From the NCBI GenBank assembly GCA_003024785.1, contig PUQB01000099.1, positions 124,001 to 188,000 of the forward strand: 64,000 bases of DNA. Direction: 5' to 3'. The stretch is from Selaginella tamariscina (lineage: Eukaryota; Streptophyta; Lycopodiopsida; Selaginellales; Selaginellaceae). Position 1 is the stretch's first letter. Every line of letters starts with the position of its first letter. A program made the position numbers and the translations under genes. Below, piece by piece: positions 11,859 to 23,462 of this stretch. The notes beneath the pieces are model-generated. The model made no database searches and was not told the DNA's origin. It saw only the letters and a list, made by a program, of their open reading frames with translations.

Positions 11859-12947
11859 ATGGCGCGTCTTACTGTCGGAGGAGGCGAGGAATTCAGGCAG
11901 CCGGATGCCATCAAGGCTGCACTTGCAGAGTTCATTGGGATGTTCCTTTTCGTGTTTGCTGGTGTCGGATCCGCCATGGCTTATGGTACAGTCCGTCCTC
12001 ACAGACTTATCTGTTGTATTCACAGTAACGCTGGTTTCTCATGGTCTTGACTGTTTTTCCCTTCGACAGACAAGATCGGACTCCATACAGACTTATCTCT
12101 AGTAGTTCCGCATACATTTGCACATGCTTTTTAACACATAGTTGTATGGTTTCTCATGGTTTTGACTGTTTTTCCGTCGATAGGCAAGATCGGACTCCTT
12201 ACAGACTTTTATGTGGAAGTTTCGCATACACTTGCACATGCTTTTTAACACATAGTTGTATGGTTTCTCATGGTTTTGACTCTGTACAGACAAGATCGGA
12301 GGGGCAATACTGACGCCTTCGGGTCTGGTCCTGATCGCTCTTGCACACGGTATCGCTTTGTTCGTGGTTATCGCAGCGACAGCCAACGTCTCCGGTGGAC
12401 ACATAAACCCGGCTGTCACGTTGGGATTGGCAGTTGGTGGACACATCACAATTGCGAGGGACTCCTCTACTGGATTGCACAGCTCGTTGGTAGTGTACTG
12501 GCTGTCTTGGTCCTCAAGTTCACCTTCCTACACGAGGTAAGCTCTAGATCAGTTTCCTAACGACAGGTTTAGCTAATTGCGGGCTGCAGGGCGTCCCATA
12601 CACGCCGTCGGTGTCGGCGTGAACAGCGTCTCAGGGCTTGTTATTGAGATTGTCATCACGTTCGGGCTAGTGTTTACTGTCTACGGTACTGCGGTCGATC
12701 CGAAGAAGGGCGTGGTCGGAACTATTGCACCCATTGCAATCGGTTTTATCGTGCTTGCCAACATCCTTGCGGCCGGTCCGTTCTCCGGCGGATCGATGAA
12801 TCCTGCGCGTTCGTTCGGCCTGCGTTGGTTGGATGGAAACTGGCACAACCATTGGATCTACTGGGTGGGACCTCTCATTGGTGGTGCACTGGCTGGGTCG
12901 TTTACAATGAGATCCTTATTACACCTCCCCCTCCAGAGGAGTACTAG
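11859..12947 (+). CDS. TIP2: Tonoplast intrinsic protein (TIP2-type aquaporin), frame broken by small indels
   Basis: Three exons: 11859-11985 ([20 protein letters not shown], then [21 protein letters not shown]), 12290-12536 and 12590-12947. Both NPA loops are visible ([10 protein letters not shown] and [10 protein letters not shown]), with DPKKG and [11 protein letters not shown]. The pore filter can be read as His (LAHGIA), Ile (PIAIGFIV), Gly and Arg (NPAR), the TIP2 pattern linked to water and ammonia transport across the vacuole membrane. The reading frame shifts at about 12458 (in GAGGGACTC), about 12595, about 12818 and 12834 (a compensated pair, garbling the residues after SFG) and about 12898 (GGG). 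Following the frames, the protein ends [13 protein letters not shown] at TAG 12945-12947, a typical TIP tail. The shifts are mostly shortened G or C runs, so this is probably a live gene with consensus errors. Confidence 0.88.
12020..12300 (+). repeat. Tandem repeat of the intron-1 3' splice-site region in the TIP gene
   Basis: TIP intron 1 carries three copies of a block of about 115 bases. Each has TTTCTCATGG, a T-rich tract, an AG, and the first bases of exon 2 (ACAAGATCGGA at 12067, GCAAGATCGGA at about 12184, ACAAGATCGGA at 12290). Only the third continues into coding sequence. The two upstream copies therefore look like decoy acceptors with 11-12 bases of pseudo-exon. Confidence 0.85.
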
Positions 12948-13269
12948 ATAGAAACTGAACATATATCTCCCTTCTTTGCATATATATTTCTTTTTTTTTT
13001 CCTTTTTATTTATTATTTATATATTTTTATTTTTTTTCATCATTTTGCATGGTTGGGGATTTGAGTTCAGGAAAATAAGCCAGGGGAATATGCTTGCTTT
13101 AAGGAGACTTTACACCATCCCACGAGACACTTGTGAGTCTGCTTTTACGACTGACGGGAACAGACTTTCGTTGTATGAGGAAGCAAGATGAGAATAATCT
13201 CCAGCATTTTGGTGCTTTTCTTTTTCCTTTATATTTTCTATGTTTTTTTTTCTTGTTTTGTATACAAGA

Positions 13270-13435
13270 ATATATTAATTAATCATATATAATTATTTAT
13301 AAATGGTTAACCTTATTTATATATGATCACGATCGTGATCGCTATCCATCTGTCATCATAATCATATATAATATTTATAAATGGTTAACCTGATCGTGAT
13401 CGTGATCTCTATCCATCTATCAAGTATGTCAAACT
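13270..13435. repeat. Two-copy tandem repeat with GATC-rich palindromes
   Basis: A block containing ATCATATATAAT, AATGGTTAACCT and CTATCCATCT occurs twice, about 75 bases apart. Each copy contains GATC/CGATCG palindromes (GATCACGATCGTGATC in the first). It lies downstream of the aquaporin and has no gene. Confidence 0.7.
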
Positions 13436-14310
13436 ATGAGTTTGATATTTTTAATTAATAGCTTAACCTTAATCCATGAAGCGAGAATAATGTGAGTACT
13501 AGGTCACCATTAATATATTATATATATATATATATATAATTATTTATGTGTGTAATGTTGAATCGCCATTGGACACCTCACTCTTACACATTGATGGATT
13601 AATTTTTTTTCTTACTAAAGTTAAAAAAATGTAAGAGATTCTGTATAGGAAATTTTAAGAACCGTCTAGAGATAGTGTGCTGGACCAATCAGTGAAATCC
13701 TCAGTGTGGTACGTATATAACGACACACATAGGACCCATAGAGATTTTAATATTAATAATTTTTATATGATAATATAAAACTTAAATTTTGTTAATAGTG
13801 GTCCCCTTACAATTATAAGCTCTACATTGTACAATGCATAAAAAATAAAATTGTAAAGTTAAACTATTGAAGATTAAATTTTCCACGTTGAGTTTGTATA
13901 AAAACAAAAATCGATATAATAAATAAATACACAACGTGCCAAGAGTCGCACTGTACACATATATATCTTCTGGAAAAGCTACTGTATAATATATAAAATG
14001 ACTATCTTAAATACGGCAATAACATGCAAGCCACAGGTGTCATGCAGAGCTGCCACACAGAAAAGCTTCCACAGTTGCAGACTCTTGCGTGTGTATGTGT
14101 GTGCGTGCGTGTGTGTTTTTAACTTAAAACATTGTTTGATTAGTGAGGCTTATGACATGAGCACAGAAAAACAATTTTCTGAGAATATACTAAGCATTTC
14201 TTTTTAATATGAAACAATGATTGATCTAGGCAGACGCTTGAATCAATATATAGTAATTTGCTATACACACGTACACCATGTGTGTAGATACACACACGCA
14301 CCTAAGGCTT

Positions 14311-14331
14311 GGAAAGGTGAGTCACCTTTCC
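14311..14331. promoter_or_regulatory. 21-bp palindrome with TGAGTCA core
   Basis: A perfect inverted repeat (GGAAAGGTGA, G, TCACCTTTCC) is centred on TGAGTCA, the GCN4/bZIP-type core. It also carries AAAG on both arms. No clearly oriented gene starts beside it, so a regulatory role is only a possibility. Confidence 0.35.
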
Positions 14332-15165
14332 TTCGTCACAGCTGGATCTGACAAAGTGGTCCACCTGTCACAGCGCACGCACGAACATGCACACGCACGC
14401 AAACACACATTTTGTATACGTATCGAGACCAAAGGACAAAACGCAAAAAGCTGAAAGTTTCAATAGAAACAAAAGAGTTGCCTGGGCATTGAAAAAACAC
14501 TTAATGTATACTTGTGTTCTTCTCTTCAAGCAAAACACACACATGCACGCACACACACACACACACAATGTAACACAAAACTTAAGGAATTCGATTATTT
14601 ACTGAGATGTGCCTTCTAAGATCATATTTAAAACTCTTAAACTTAGGAGATTAAATATATTTAACTATTTAATTTTAAATGTTAGTGAAATAAGCATTCA
14701 ACACTGAAGTGCTACGCTTATGTGATCTTTCTAGCACACACACACACGCCATGTACCATACACCGTGACTCATGGCCACGCAATCTTCTTCGGCAACTTA
14801 CATACACATACACAAGTTTGTATACGCAGGTGCACATATACACATGCATATATACTACGTGAATATAATGATACTTTGACCATTATTATAATGATAAATT
14901 CTATTTTTATAAAATAAATTAGTTGATAAATAACAAATAGGAAAAAATGATGATGATATAATTATCATTATAATTCAGATTTTGCAAAAATAATTGCTAC
15001 ATAGTAATCAACAATGCTTAACTTTAAAATTTTAATTTTTTTTTTAAAAGAATAATTAATGTATTGTAAATTTATCATTAAACAATTTAAGTACAAAAAC
15101 TTACACAGATAATTTGGAACTATAAAAAAACTTATAAGTTCGTGTGTGTGTGGAGAGGTATATAC

Positions 15166-18100
15166 CTGGAATATCCAGACTGCGCGTGTGATGCGTGCGT
15201 GTGCGTGAAGAACTTGCCTTATCTTCTCTATATATGGTAGACAGAACAACATACGCAGTTGTGACTTCTGGATTTAATTCTACCACCTTATCAGCAGCAT
15301 GCTTGCCCCGCTCACCCTCCTTATGAACTTTGCACGCACCTTATTCACATTGTGTGTCACACACACATACACACGCACGCACGCACGCATACATTTACCT
15401 AGTAAAGTCGTCCAAATTATAGAATCTGGCTCCATAGGCATACTCTCAGCAACCTAGTTTCAAAGGTTACACACACGCGCACGCACGCACACAACGTATA
15501 CGTTACCTCCTCAGCTTCGGAAACTCGACCAAGGCGTCCTAATAAATCAACAATACATCCATAATGCGTGGCAATAGCTTCTACATAATAATCTCCCACC
15601 ATCCACCTGAACCACTTAAAAGCTTCCCCCAACATACCTCTATGGCTACAAATACTCAGAATTACTGTAAACGTACACCATCTGGAGGGACACCTTCAAG
15701 TAGCATTTCATGAAGTATCTCAAATGCATACCTAAAACCAATGTTATCAACACACGCACGCACGCACACGCACACGCACCTTCCACCGCAGTAAGAACCA
15801 TATGCCCCATTGACAAGTTCCACGATGATTCATCACGAACCTCCATCTCACTAAACAGCTGTTTAACGTCTTCCCTCGAGCCAGCCTTCACATACATGTT
15901 AAGCATAGCATTAGCGATAACCTTGTCAAGATTAAGCTCAGGCTCGTGCTTAATCCAGGAGTGTACTCTCCTTCCTTCTCGAAACAGTGCAGGAGAACTC
16001 GAGCACACGCCCAAAACCGTACGGAATGTCACCTTGTCCGGACGACACTCTCCTCCAGAAGCATATTCCAGAACAAACCCACAACGTCCTTGCCTTGTAG
16101 TACGCTCATCATTGTGTTCCACGAGACTGTGTCTCGCGTAGACATTCTTTCGAATACACCACGCGCTTTCACTTCCTGAGCAGAAGTTTACGTTAGCACG
16201 TGCGTGTATGTGTGTGTGTTTATTAGTACTTTACCTTCTACACTTGCCATACATACTGATAAAAGCATTTCCTACGAGAATCCCATCCTCGATCTCGCTC
16301 TCAAAGACGTACCTCTCGATCCAGTCAGGGTCTGTACATGCTTTCATAACACATACGGCAGTGTTCTTGTCACCGGCTACTCCCGCCTGATGCATTCTCC
16401 AGAACATCTCCAGAGCCTTCGCTTCCATCCCACTCTGCACGAGCGCGGACATCATTGAGTTCCACGAGGAACAGAGAGGATTCTCAAGCTTCTGAAACGC
16501 TTCCTCTGCCTCCATAACCAGCCTACACCTACTGTACATGTTCAACACAGCCACCTTAAGCACGTTGTGAGAGTATATCAAGCCCCCGCATTCTTCAAGA
16601 TACCGCCGCATAAACTTGGCATCATCCCTGCTCGAACACACATTCATCAGGCACAGAAAACTCGACTTGTTGGGATGCACCCCATCCTGTTGCATCTCAG
16701 ATAGCACCCTCTTAGATAGCCCGTTTTGAGAGCACGCCGTGATAAGCACGTTCCACGCACTCACATCTCTTTTCCTGCAACTTTCGAACACATCCCAGGC
16801 TTCGTCGACGAGTCCGTGCTTGCCATACATGACAATTAGAGTGTTGTCTACCACTGAGTTCGAGTTCCTGTTTGAGTAATAAGAGAGTGGAGATCTCTTA
16901 GGTCCTTAGGAGACTTACATGTGTTCAACACTATGGCAAATGTAACCCGGTCCGGTTTGAAACCGTTGAGCAACATATTCCTGAAACACTTGGAAGCCCA
17001 TCAGGGTCCCCACACTCCACATGCGCAAGTACCAGACATTCCAACTCCGTGTGTCGAGCTCTCTAAGCTCGTCAAACACCTCTCTTACCTTCTTAAGTTC
17101 CCCGCACTTGGCATACATGTTAAGCAGTGCATTTGAGATGAACATGTCCAGGGAGTGGCAGTTCTTAGACAGAAGCCGGTGAAAGTATCGGCCGTCCGGT
17201 AGACCTGACGGACACGAGCAAGCACAGAAAGCCTCCATGAATGTCACATTGTCCGGACATATCCCTTCTTGTAACATGTAATACGAGAGCCTCCTGGCAG
17301 AGCTAGATTCTCCATGCTTCCCAAAGGCTCCCATCATTGCATTATATGTAACAACAGTCTTGTGCAGAGCTCCAGAGAAAACCACATATGCTTGTTCGAG
17401 TCCACCACACCTGCCATACATGCTAACCAGTGCGTTTACTGCAATCAAATCTCTTTCGTAGCCGGTCTCCACCATGAAAGAATGGATTCTCGTTCCGTCC
17501 CGAGCTCTTCGCAGGCACTAAGCATGCTAATCATTGTTACCTTGTTCGGTTTAATGCCCTCCAGATGCATCCTACAGAAGATATTAAATGCCTCACAAAC
17601 CTTACCGCAAGCAACACATGCCGAGACGACTGCACTCCACAAGACCACATCAGGGCACGGGAATCTCTCAAAAACCCGGACCTCCCGAGAAATTCCCACA
17701 CCTCCCATACATGCTCACCAGAGAGCTTTGAACGAAAACGTCTCTGTCGTATCCGTCTTCCCTGGCGTTCATGTGAACAAGCTTACCAAAAGTACATCCT
17801 CCGACGCCCCGAGAACGGTTACAAAAGTTGCTCGGTTGGGCCGGTATCCGGACTGCAGCATCCTCACGTAGAGCTCCAGTACATGCAGTTCATACCCGTT
17901 CTCCAGGAACGCTCCCATTATAGAGTTCCACGCGACTTCACACACGATCTTCATTCCCTGGAACGTCGAGTAAGCATCTGTCGTGCTCCGGCATCTGCCG
18001 TACATGGTGATGATGCAGCTGGCAACCACGCTGTCGGACTCCCAGGGGGCATACGCGTGGATGTTCCTACCATGTTCAGATAGTCCGTGCTCGCGCACGC

Positions 18101-18511
18101 CTGGAAGACGGTGACAAGCGCCACTCGATCGGGTTGCACGCCTTCGAGCTGCATTCTCCAGAAGAGATAGAGAGCCGAGTCGATATGCCCAGTCCGGGCA
18201 TATGCAGCGATCATCGAAGTGTATGTCACCAAGTTGGCACCTCCTTCTTGAAGAAGCGGATTGAAAATCTCTATAGCGTTCTCTAGACTTGCGCATTTCA
18301 GATACATGTGAACGAGCCATGTTCGTAGCGTGCAGTCGCCCGAGAGATTGCTAGTTGAAATGTGGGCGTGTATGTTCTTGCCTGCCTGCAGATCCTTTGA
18401 AATGCAGCAATCCCGCAGGAGGGAGACGAAGGCAGCCTGTTTATGCTGTGTGGATATACTTTGAATCTTACCTTGCGAAGGTGCCAAATCGCTCTTGCAC
18501 ACGCCCAACAT
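15166..18511 (-). CDS. PLS-type PPR protein with E motif (parent of the array copies), frame broken by small indels
   Basis: PPR proteins bind organelle RNA; E-motif members usually serve C-to-U editing. The main exon runs from ATG 18511 (MLGVCKSDLAPSQ) to 16234. Further exons are 15780-16175, 15507-15731, 15399-15453, 15214-15339 and 15166-15179. Repeats of the form VTYTSMIAAYARTGHI...GVQPDRVALVTV and NALVSMYGRCGGLEQA recur through about 900 residues. The E motif is split over introns: SMPMEPDSIIWTTLLG, ACKVHKEGERGKHAADKVVE, LNPEVTTAYVVLSTIYRE. The frame breaks at about 18077 (AAA read as AA), 17796, 17690, 17488 (GGGG read as GGG), 17025, 16860, 16070 and 15672 (TTTT read as TTT). The array pseudogenes keep the right frame at some of these sites. 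No DYW domain was found. It may be a live gene in poor sequence or a young pseudogene. Confidence 0.75.
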
Positions 18512-18712
18512 TCATGTAAATGGGGGTCAAGTTTTTAATAAAAAATAATTATATCTTATTAATAAGTCATGATGAATTTGCATATTAGAAAGACCATTAA
18601 TAAACAATAATAATATATTTGAATTGTGTAGATTAATCATATTTATAAATTAAACATCATGTGGTTTTATTTTACATTCATAGTGAAAGAACAGATAAAT
18701 ATGCAAACAGAA

Positions 18713-18880
18713 TGTGATGATTTATTCATGTACAAAACCCTGCTTATATACAGGAGACCTTCTGCCACGTGACACACATGCGACACGTGGGGCTAACACA
18801 TGGGGGCAGATCACCACCCATGTGTCCCTAAGCATGTATGTATATACACATGCGTATATACAATATACAAACATTTTACA
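18713..18880 (-). repeat. R1 3' LTR
   Basis: On the minus strand this LTR starts TGTAAAATG and ends TCATCACA (TG...CA). It differs from its partner at roughly 20 of 168 positions by eye, mostly transitions, which indicates an old insertion. It includes a TATATA stretch and repeated CACATG/CATGTG words. Confidence 0.85.
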
Positions 18881-18897
18881 TTATCCTCCCCTCTGCA
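18881..18897 (-). promoter_or_regulatory. R1 polypurine tract
   Basis: Read on the minus strand the sequence is GCAGAGGGGAGGATAA, immediately before the 3' LTR start TGTAAAATG. This is the standard position and composition of the plus-strand primer of LTR retroelements. Confidence 0.75.
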
Positions 18898-19149
18898 ACT
18901 GTGTAGATGGTGATGGATCTGATGCTCCTAGATCCGTGTGAGCTGGCTCATCTAAGGTATGACCGAATGTACTTAACGGACCGTTTCATTCGAACTATGT
19001 GAACTATCTCAACCTCATGAGATCCCACTAACTGCGAAGTACTCGGTAGGGACCAAGCCACTTATGTAATAAGCCAGTTACAAGCCTAGGTGCAGTCAGC
19101 TTAGGAAAATGTACAAGGACTAAGTCACCGTCAGCAAAATCTGGTGGAA

Positions 19150-20120
19150 TTTATGTCATGCATTGTAAGAAATTGTTCCTGCATTTGAGTTCGACAAGAT
19201 GTTCAGTAGACTCTGCACGTAGAAGAGGCAAAACAACATCCAAATGTCGAGCCCATATCTTTGCATCCTCGGCACGTGGCAGATTCGATGATAACCCCAA
19301 TTCACTAGGCAACTTAGGATCATATCCATACAATGCCTTGAATGGAGAGATACCAATCGAACTCTGAATGCCTGTTACATAAGCAAATCTCAAGCATCGC
19401 AAATACCAATCCCAGTCAGTGTGATTGAAGTTCACATACTTCGAGATCATACCCTTGCTCCACCACCATCAGTTTGTGGATGATATGGAGAGGCAAATGA
19501 GTGTTTTACCCCTAACCTCTCACACAACACTCGGAATACCTCTGCAATGAAAGCGGGGCCATTATCTGATAACATCCGCTCTGGACAAGAATGCTGCAAA
19601 ACCACATTATCGAACAGAAACAAAGCTGTTGACATGGCAGTTGCATCCGGAAGAGCACCAACCTCCACCCAAAGTTAAATAATCAGATACAATGATGTAC
19701 TGGTTACCTTGAGAAGAACGTGGAAAAGGTCCCATTAAATCCACTGCAATTAACTCAAAAGGGCGAGAGACATTGATGGATTCTAACACCCCCATGGCCC
19801 GAGTCGTAGAGGAATTCCGAGTTTGACAAATGGGACAGCTTTGAATATACCTGATCACATCACCACGCATGCCAATAAAAGGATCTGGCGAGAGCTTCTC
19901 CAACACTCGTTGGTGACCAAGATGACCTCCAATAGGTGAATCATGATATGCTCGAAGAAGGTGTGGAACATATGTAGAGGGTACAGCCAAACGCCATCTG
20001 TCTCTGGATTTGTCCCAATAAAATACAATAAACCATCCTGAAGTCGAAACTGAGCATGATATTGTCGAAACCGAGGTTCGGAAGACGGATTTGCAAACGC
20101 ATCGCGTAATTGCCTCGTCC
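19150..20120 (-). pseudogene. R1 integrase region, broken
   Basis: The zinc-binding start is recognisable (HLGHQRVLEKL ... CPICQ), followed by core segments FELIAVDLMGPFPRSSQG and MLSDNGPAFIAEVF, then SPYHPQTDG and a C-terminal part with GISPFKALYGYDPKLP. The D, D and E-side catalytic blocks lie in different frames, so no functional enzyme is encoded. Sequence at 18960-19130 continues the C-terminal tail. Confidence 0.8.
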
Positions 20121-20195
20121 ATGGTTCATGTTTTTGAGCATCCTGCCACTGTTCCAAGGATGGTAAGTCGGCATCGAATACCTGAGGGGCTTGTA

Positions 20196-21560
20196 TCAAA
20201 CCGAACTGCAGCTACATGAGCAGGCAAAGTGGAATCGAAGGGGTGCTCGAGAAAGTGCATCCGCATCCACCATTGTTCGCCCAGGCCTGTGCACCACCTT
20301 AAAGTTATATACCTGGAGACGTAATGCCCATCTGGCTACACGACCCACTAAATTCTTCCGTTTTAATAAGGAAGTGACAGCAGCATGATCACACTCCAAA
20401 AGTGTTTCACTCCCATGTAAGTAGGCATGAAGTCGTTCAAAACCCCAAACAGCAGCAAGGCATTCTTTTTCAGTAGTGGAATAATTCCGCTCAGCCGGCT
20501 GAGTACTCGACTAATGTAAGCCACCGGGTGTCGAATTGAAGCATCAGTTTGCATCAATACACCACCAATACCAACATCTGAGGCATCTACTCGTAAAATG
20601 AACGGACGAGTAAAATCTGGGTATTGAAGCAATGGTGGAGTTGTCAGGAACTCTTTTAACTGGTCAAATGCCTGCTGACACCTGCGAGTCCACCTGAAAG
20701 ATACCTGTGGAACGAACTAACTCCCGAAGAGGGGCAGTTCGATCAGTGAATGATCGATGAATCGACCCAAGTACTGCACCTTGCCCAAGAAACGCTGGAC
20801 TTCCTGTACTGTACGAGGACGAGGGAACTCTCGAACAGCTCGCAACTTTGTTGATCCACCTGTAAACCCTCTCGAGATATACGGTAACCCAAGTAAGTGG
20901 TGTCGGTCGATCCGAAATACACTTCTCAAGTTTCAACTTCAAACCGACTTCTCAAATTATCAAGAACTCGCCCGTACATCACCAATGTGATCTCCCAAGA
21001 ACCAGACCATGAATTAGCACATCATCAATGAAATCGGCAGTGATATCAGGCATATATGAAAGAAGCTCATCCATCATGCGTTGAAAGGTAGCAGGAGCTG
21101 AAGTCAATCCAAAGGGCATAACCAAAAACTCGTAAAGACCAAAATGGTGTTCGGAAGGCCATTTTAGAATATCCTCCTCAGCCATGAAGCCAATATCCTG
21201 ATATTAAATCCAACTTAGTAAACCATTGACTTTGACCAAACGATTTAATAAATCGACAAAGTTCAGAAGTGGATAAACATCTTTGATGGTAACATCGTTA
21301 AGAGGTCGGTAATCCACAAGAATCGGAGAGATCCATCAGGCTTGGGAACCAAATGAGGTTCACATGCCCATGGACTCCGTGATGGACGACACACCACTTA
21401 CCAATCATATCGTAACAGCTGTTCGCATGGCTGATAACTCTTTTGGTGATGCGTCGAACTGGGACTTTGAAAGGCTTTGCATTGCCGATGGGTATACAGT
21501 GTCGAGTTTTCACACGTGCACCTTGGGAATATCAAAATTGAACAAACTGCATACTGCTGC
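20196..21560 (-). pseudogene. R1 reverse transcriptase and RNase H region, broken
   Basis: The RT palm is visible as YEFLVMPFGLTSAPATFQRM followed by FIDDVLIHG, the xxDD catalytic box with FIDD in place of the usual YIDD/YLDD. RNase H shows DFTRPFILRVDASDVGIGGV and GRTMVDADALSR. Several frameshifts and stops separate the blocks, and part of the fingers region near 21190-21300 is poorly preserved. Confidence 0.8.
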
Positions 21561-21739
21561 CTAAGTTGTTCGATGCAGTGTGCTCGATACTCAGGTGACG
21601 GATCCAACATTTGAACCTGTTGAGATGAACACCACCCCAAGACCGAATCAAAGGAGCTGTATGCGTGATACAAACAGCAAAGCTTCTCTGGACGTAAAGG
21701 AACAGACTGCAGAGACACAGACTCCAAGCGTAATATGGA

Positions 21740-22100
21740 GGAGAGAGTGAAAAATCACACATACTTTCTGCTTTAACCAATCACATCCCAGAATAATGTC
21801 AAAGACCTGGGAAGGAACAACCCTAAGAGACCTAGAGGGAAACTTACAATTGGCACCCATAACCAGCGTAGTCAAAGTGGTGTACTGTGATATTGCACGA
21901 GACTGCCCATTACTATATAAAATGTGCAAGACCTTATCTGACATCTCAAGGGTAATGAGCACCGATGTGCCAAAAGAAGTAGTTATGGAAGACATATTAG
22001 ATCCTGTATCCACAAACACTGTGACTGAAACATTATTCACTCGTGCAAAAAATGTGAAAACTGGATGATTTGGTGGAATTTGCAACCCTTGATATGCATA
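21740..22100 (-). pseudogene. R1 aspartic protease region
   Basis: VTVFVDTGSNMSSI contains the DTG active-site triad of retroelement proteases, and about 80 residues later comes FDIILGCDWLKQK, the usual ILG-x-DWL flap/end motif. This block is open across most of its length. Confidence 0.8.
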
Positions 22101-22159
22101 GCGGAAAAAGCATGGAAGTGGAGTTTCCATTGCATGGGATCCCTTTGTTGCCCATACGA

Positions 22160-23225
22160 TTATTGATTTTCTGCAACAGATCCAACCGCAAGAAAAGTGT
22201 CGTCATCTGGAAGGTCATCATCAAGCATAATGGCCGCCACAAGTACACCATCTGGAACATATGGTCGCCAGCCTAGATGTGGTGGATGCCAATCAGGATA
22301 TACATCACATGCCCGCCAAGTATGTCTAGGTGCCAAACATGCCCAACAATGAACTTGATTGGGTCGACCTGCATTGTTCCGATTCCTCCTGTCACGAATT
22401 TGTGGATTTTGACCACCACGGGTAGGAACTGGAGCAGGTGCATGACGATTTTGTGAAGGTGGTCCCGGGGTGGGCCCCGAGGTCAACCACAAAGGGCTTG
22501 TCACGCGGGTACATATGCAGCAACGTCACCTCCACTGGATCAGCACGTTGAATATGAGGAGCAGGTAACCCAAGGGGACCACGACCCTCACCAGGTACCA
22601 ACTCAAATCGTTGAGCTAGTGCAAAAGCTTTTTCCAATATGGTAGGACGAAGAGCCTAAATGAATTGAACGAGTTCGGGTCGCATAGTCGACCATAACAT
22701 ACTGAGCTTAATGGGCTCAGGCATGTTAGGATATGCACGTCAAGCTAAATCCCCGAACCTAATACAAACCGCATAACAAACTCACCAGGATGTTGTCGTA
22801 TCGCATGCAGTTATTAGAAAGCATCATCTGAATCCTCAACTTTGATGAACGTACGTTTAAGGCATTTGTCAACCGATTATTATTGGCTTGAGTCTCCGTA
22901 GCTAATCCATTACCACTTGAGCGCTGGCCTTCTAAACATGTCTAAGAGCACGGGCCTCATCCCAATCATAGTAACAACAATAACTTAGAAATGATCAAAC
23001 TAGTGGTATACATCATTTCTTGGATCACTACAAAAGATCAGGGTCGAACCCTCGGATTTGTGGCATGTGAAAAAGACGAAGGAGTACTAGAAGCAGATCC
23101 CTTGGCATGAAGCTCAGGCGAGGAAGAGGAGGACGAACCCTCAACAAAGCACTCCAACAACTTCGTTTGTGCATCAATAGCAGTAGCAATAATGTTAAAA
23201 GCCGTCTCCATATTCATTGTCATGG
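22160..23225 (-). pseudogene. R1 gag region with zinc knuckle
   Basis: The N-terminal part starts MTMNMETAFNIIATAID with a serine-rich linker. The C-terminal part holds CWACLAPRHTWRAC, a correct CX2CX4HX4C nucleic-acid-binding knuckle. Frames change at least three times between 22400 and 23040. Confidence 0.75.
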
Positions 23226-23294
23226 AAACGAGAAAAGGAAGAGACTGAAGAAAGGGAACCCAACTTCTCCACCAATGAAAGAACAGGCATAGAA

Positions 23295-23462
23295 TGTGAT
23301 GATTTATTCATGTACAAAAACCCTGCTTATATATAGGGGACTTTCTGCCATGTGGCACACATGCAACACATGGCACTGACACATGGGGCCAGATCACGAC
23401 CCATGTGTCATTACGCATGTGTGTATATACACATGGGTATATACAGTATACAACATCTTACA
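23295..23462 (-). repeat. R1 5' LTR
   Basis: It has the same length as its partner at 18713-18880. Just inside, read on the minus strand, the sequence is TTCTATGCCTGTTCTTTC, which does not resemble the usual initiator-Met primer site (TGGTATCAGAGC). The primer is therefore unassigned; a TGGTGGAG word lies 20 bases further in. Confidence 0.85.

Larger units (their letters stand above)
12948..15165. other. AT-rich gap between aquaporin and PPR gene
   Basis: The first 250 bases after the aquaporin stop (T-rich, then a GC-neutral stretch to 13190) are probably its 3' untranslated region. Beyond that I see AT-rich DNA with CA runs at 14270-14300, 14530-14570 and 14735-14750. On the minus strand, 14335-14373 is flanked by AG and GT and could be a 39-base exon (VDHFVRSSCDEGK) in phase with the last PPR exon. 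About 14030-14090 (SLQLWKLFCVAALHDTCGLH) is a second weak candidate. Neither matches the usual PPR E+ or DYW sequence. Confidence 0.4.
18713..23462 (-). mobile_element. Ty3/gypsy LTR retrotransposon R1, old and frame-broken
   Basis: Two direct LTRs of 168 bp each (18713-18880 and 23295-23462) enclose 4.4 kb whose minus strand encodes gag, protease, RT, RNase H and integrase in Ty3/gypsy order. A polypurine tract sits just inside the 3' LTR (18881-18900 read in reverse). The element lies between the PPR gene and germin A. Array unit B has PPR upstream sequence and germin sequence without R1 in the corresponding place. The 5-base flanks (CAGAA on the left, ATAGC on the right) do not match, so the target duplication is lost or an end has been rearranged. 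Confidence 0.85.

Noticed and set aside
11547..12023. Minus-strand 158-residue open frame across the aquaporin start
   Set aside because: It is the shadow of the aquaporin promoter and exon 1, with no recognisable domain.
12976..13191. 71-residue open frame after the aquaporin
   Set aside because: It starts in a T-run and reads through the probable 3' untranslated region; it has no homology I recognise.
15710..16141. Plus-strand open frames of 60-185 residues over the PPR gene and its copies
   Set aside because: They are antisense to PPR repeats; the minus strand carries the family motifs.
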